Assembly (NCBI GenBank): GCA_002413305.1
Contig: DHWS01000069.1
Span: 537 to 5,914 of the forward strand
DNA: 5,378 nt
Direction of reading: 5' to 3'
Origin: Actinobacteria bacterium UBA5176
Lineage (GTDB): Bacteria > Actinomycetota > UBA4738
Below the pieces are notes generated by a model. It searched no databases. It saw nothing but the letters and a program-made list of their open reading frames with translations, and had not been told where the DNA came from. The position numbers and the translations under genes are program-made. Shown piece after piece: positions 4,939-5,378 of this stretch. Position 1 is the stretch's first letter. Each line of letters starts with the position of its first letter.

Positions 4939-5378
4939 ATGGCGACGACGCATGTACGTAGCAGCGGCATGACGCAAAGCGGCAACCTCGCCCATCCATT
5001 GCCGGTCGAGACGGAGGATCCGCTCGGGCCCGAGGACGAGGTCGTCGTCGGCCGGCCGGGTGCCGCACCCGCGTTCAGCATCGACGAGGCGAAAGAGCTG
5101 ATCGCCGCCCGGGGACGCGAGCGCGGCTTCGTCACCTCCGAGGAGCTGCTCGAAGGCCTCCCGGTGGAGGACCTCACCCCCGAGCAGGTCGAGGACTTCC
5201 TGACCCAGGTCGAGGACCATCTCCGCCAGGAGGGCATCGAGGTCATCGAGGTCCCCGGCGACGAGGAGAGCGAACCCGAGCTGGGCGGCATCCGCCTTCC
5301 CCGCGACGACGAGCTCCTGAAGGCGCCCACCAACGACCCGGTCCGGATGTACCTGAAGGAGATCGGCAAGGTCCCGCT
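4939..5378 (+). CDS. rpoD: Primary sigma factor RpoD/SigA, N-terminal part (partial)
   Basis: This is the housekeeping sigma-70 factor that gives RNA polymerase its promoter specificity. Only 146 codons are inside the window. After an acidic N-terminal tail, residues 48-104 (SIDEAKELIAARGRERGFVT, then ELLEGLP and the following helices) form region 1.1, the autoinhibitory domain found only in primary sigma factors. TNDPVRMYLKEIGKVP (131-146) is the start of region 1.2, continuing past the edge. The long Lys/Ala-rich N-terminal extension of many actinobacterial SigA/HrdB proteins is absent. Two in-frame ATGs are possible: 4939, with GGGAG three bases upstream (close), and 4969, with no visible ribosome binding site. 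4939 is preferred, with modest certainty. Group 1 identity is well supported by region 1.1 and by adjacency to dnaG. Confidence 0.94.
   Translation, partial: MATTHVRSSGMTQSGNLAHPLPVETEDPLGPEDEVVVGRPGAAPAFSIDEAKELIAARGRERGFVTSEELLEGLPVEDLTPEQVEDFLTQVEDHLRQEGIEVIEVPGDEESEPELGGIRLPRDDELLKAPTNDPVRMYLKEIGKVP

Noticed and set aside
1..5378. CRISPR arrays, tRNA or rRNA genes
   Set aside because: No regularly spaced repeats, no tRNA-like cloverleaf with a T-loop sequence and no rRNA-like sequence were found on either strand.

Overview
The window is GC-rich throughout. It holds the left part of a housekeeping replication and transcription cluster, dgt–dnaG–rpoD (dGTPase-like HD hydrolase, DNA primase, primary sigma factor), with mobile DNA packed directly upstream. 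The DnaG and RpoD sequences, the actinobacterial style of Dgt, the GTG and TTG starts and a possibly near-leaderless dgt start all suggest an Actinomycetota-type organism. It may belong to a deep-branching class, because dnaG is followed immediately by rpoD and the sigma factor lacks the long N-terminal extension seen in Streptomyces or Mycobacterium. The taxonomy is an inference; there is no rRNA here.

Layout. Positions 1-190 are the 5' end of an IS3-type insertion sequence pointing left, cut by the window edge: a terminal repeat-like end near 190, a small leader hairpin, and the first 41 codons of a helix-turn-helix OrfA transposase. Positions 191-478 have no convincing gene but contain several inverted repeats. 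Positions 479-1816 (minus strand) encode a compact 445-residue large-serine-recombinase-type protein with an excellent ribosome binding site. Positions 1817-1951 are a short divergent intergenic region with recombinase and dgt promoter candidates and several dyads, one of which could be an operator or part of an attachment site. dgt (1952-2965), dnaG (3012-4862) and rpoD (4939 to the right edge) then run rightward, separated by 46 and 76 bases.

How it fits together. Dgt adjusts the dNTP pool, DnaG makes Okazaki primers and RpoD directs housekeeping transcription. This is a variant of the macromolecular-synthesis gene cluster and is ordinary core genome. The recombinase and the IS are accessory: an element appears to have been placed immediately 5' of dgt, so the dgt promoter sits at or next to the junction. 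I found no clearly new biological system. The points most worth a second look are the recombinase–dgt junction, the dyad over the recombinase promoter, the compact zinc ribbon of the recombinase, and the overlapping hairpins at 243-292.
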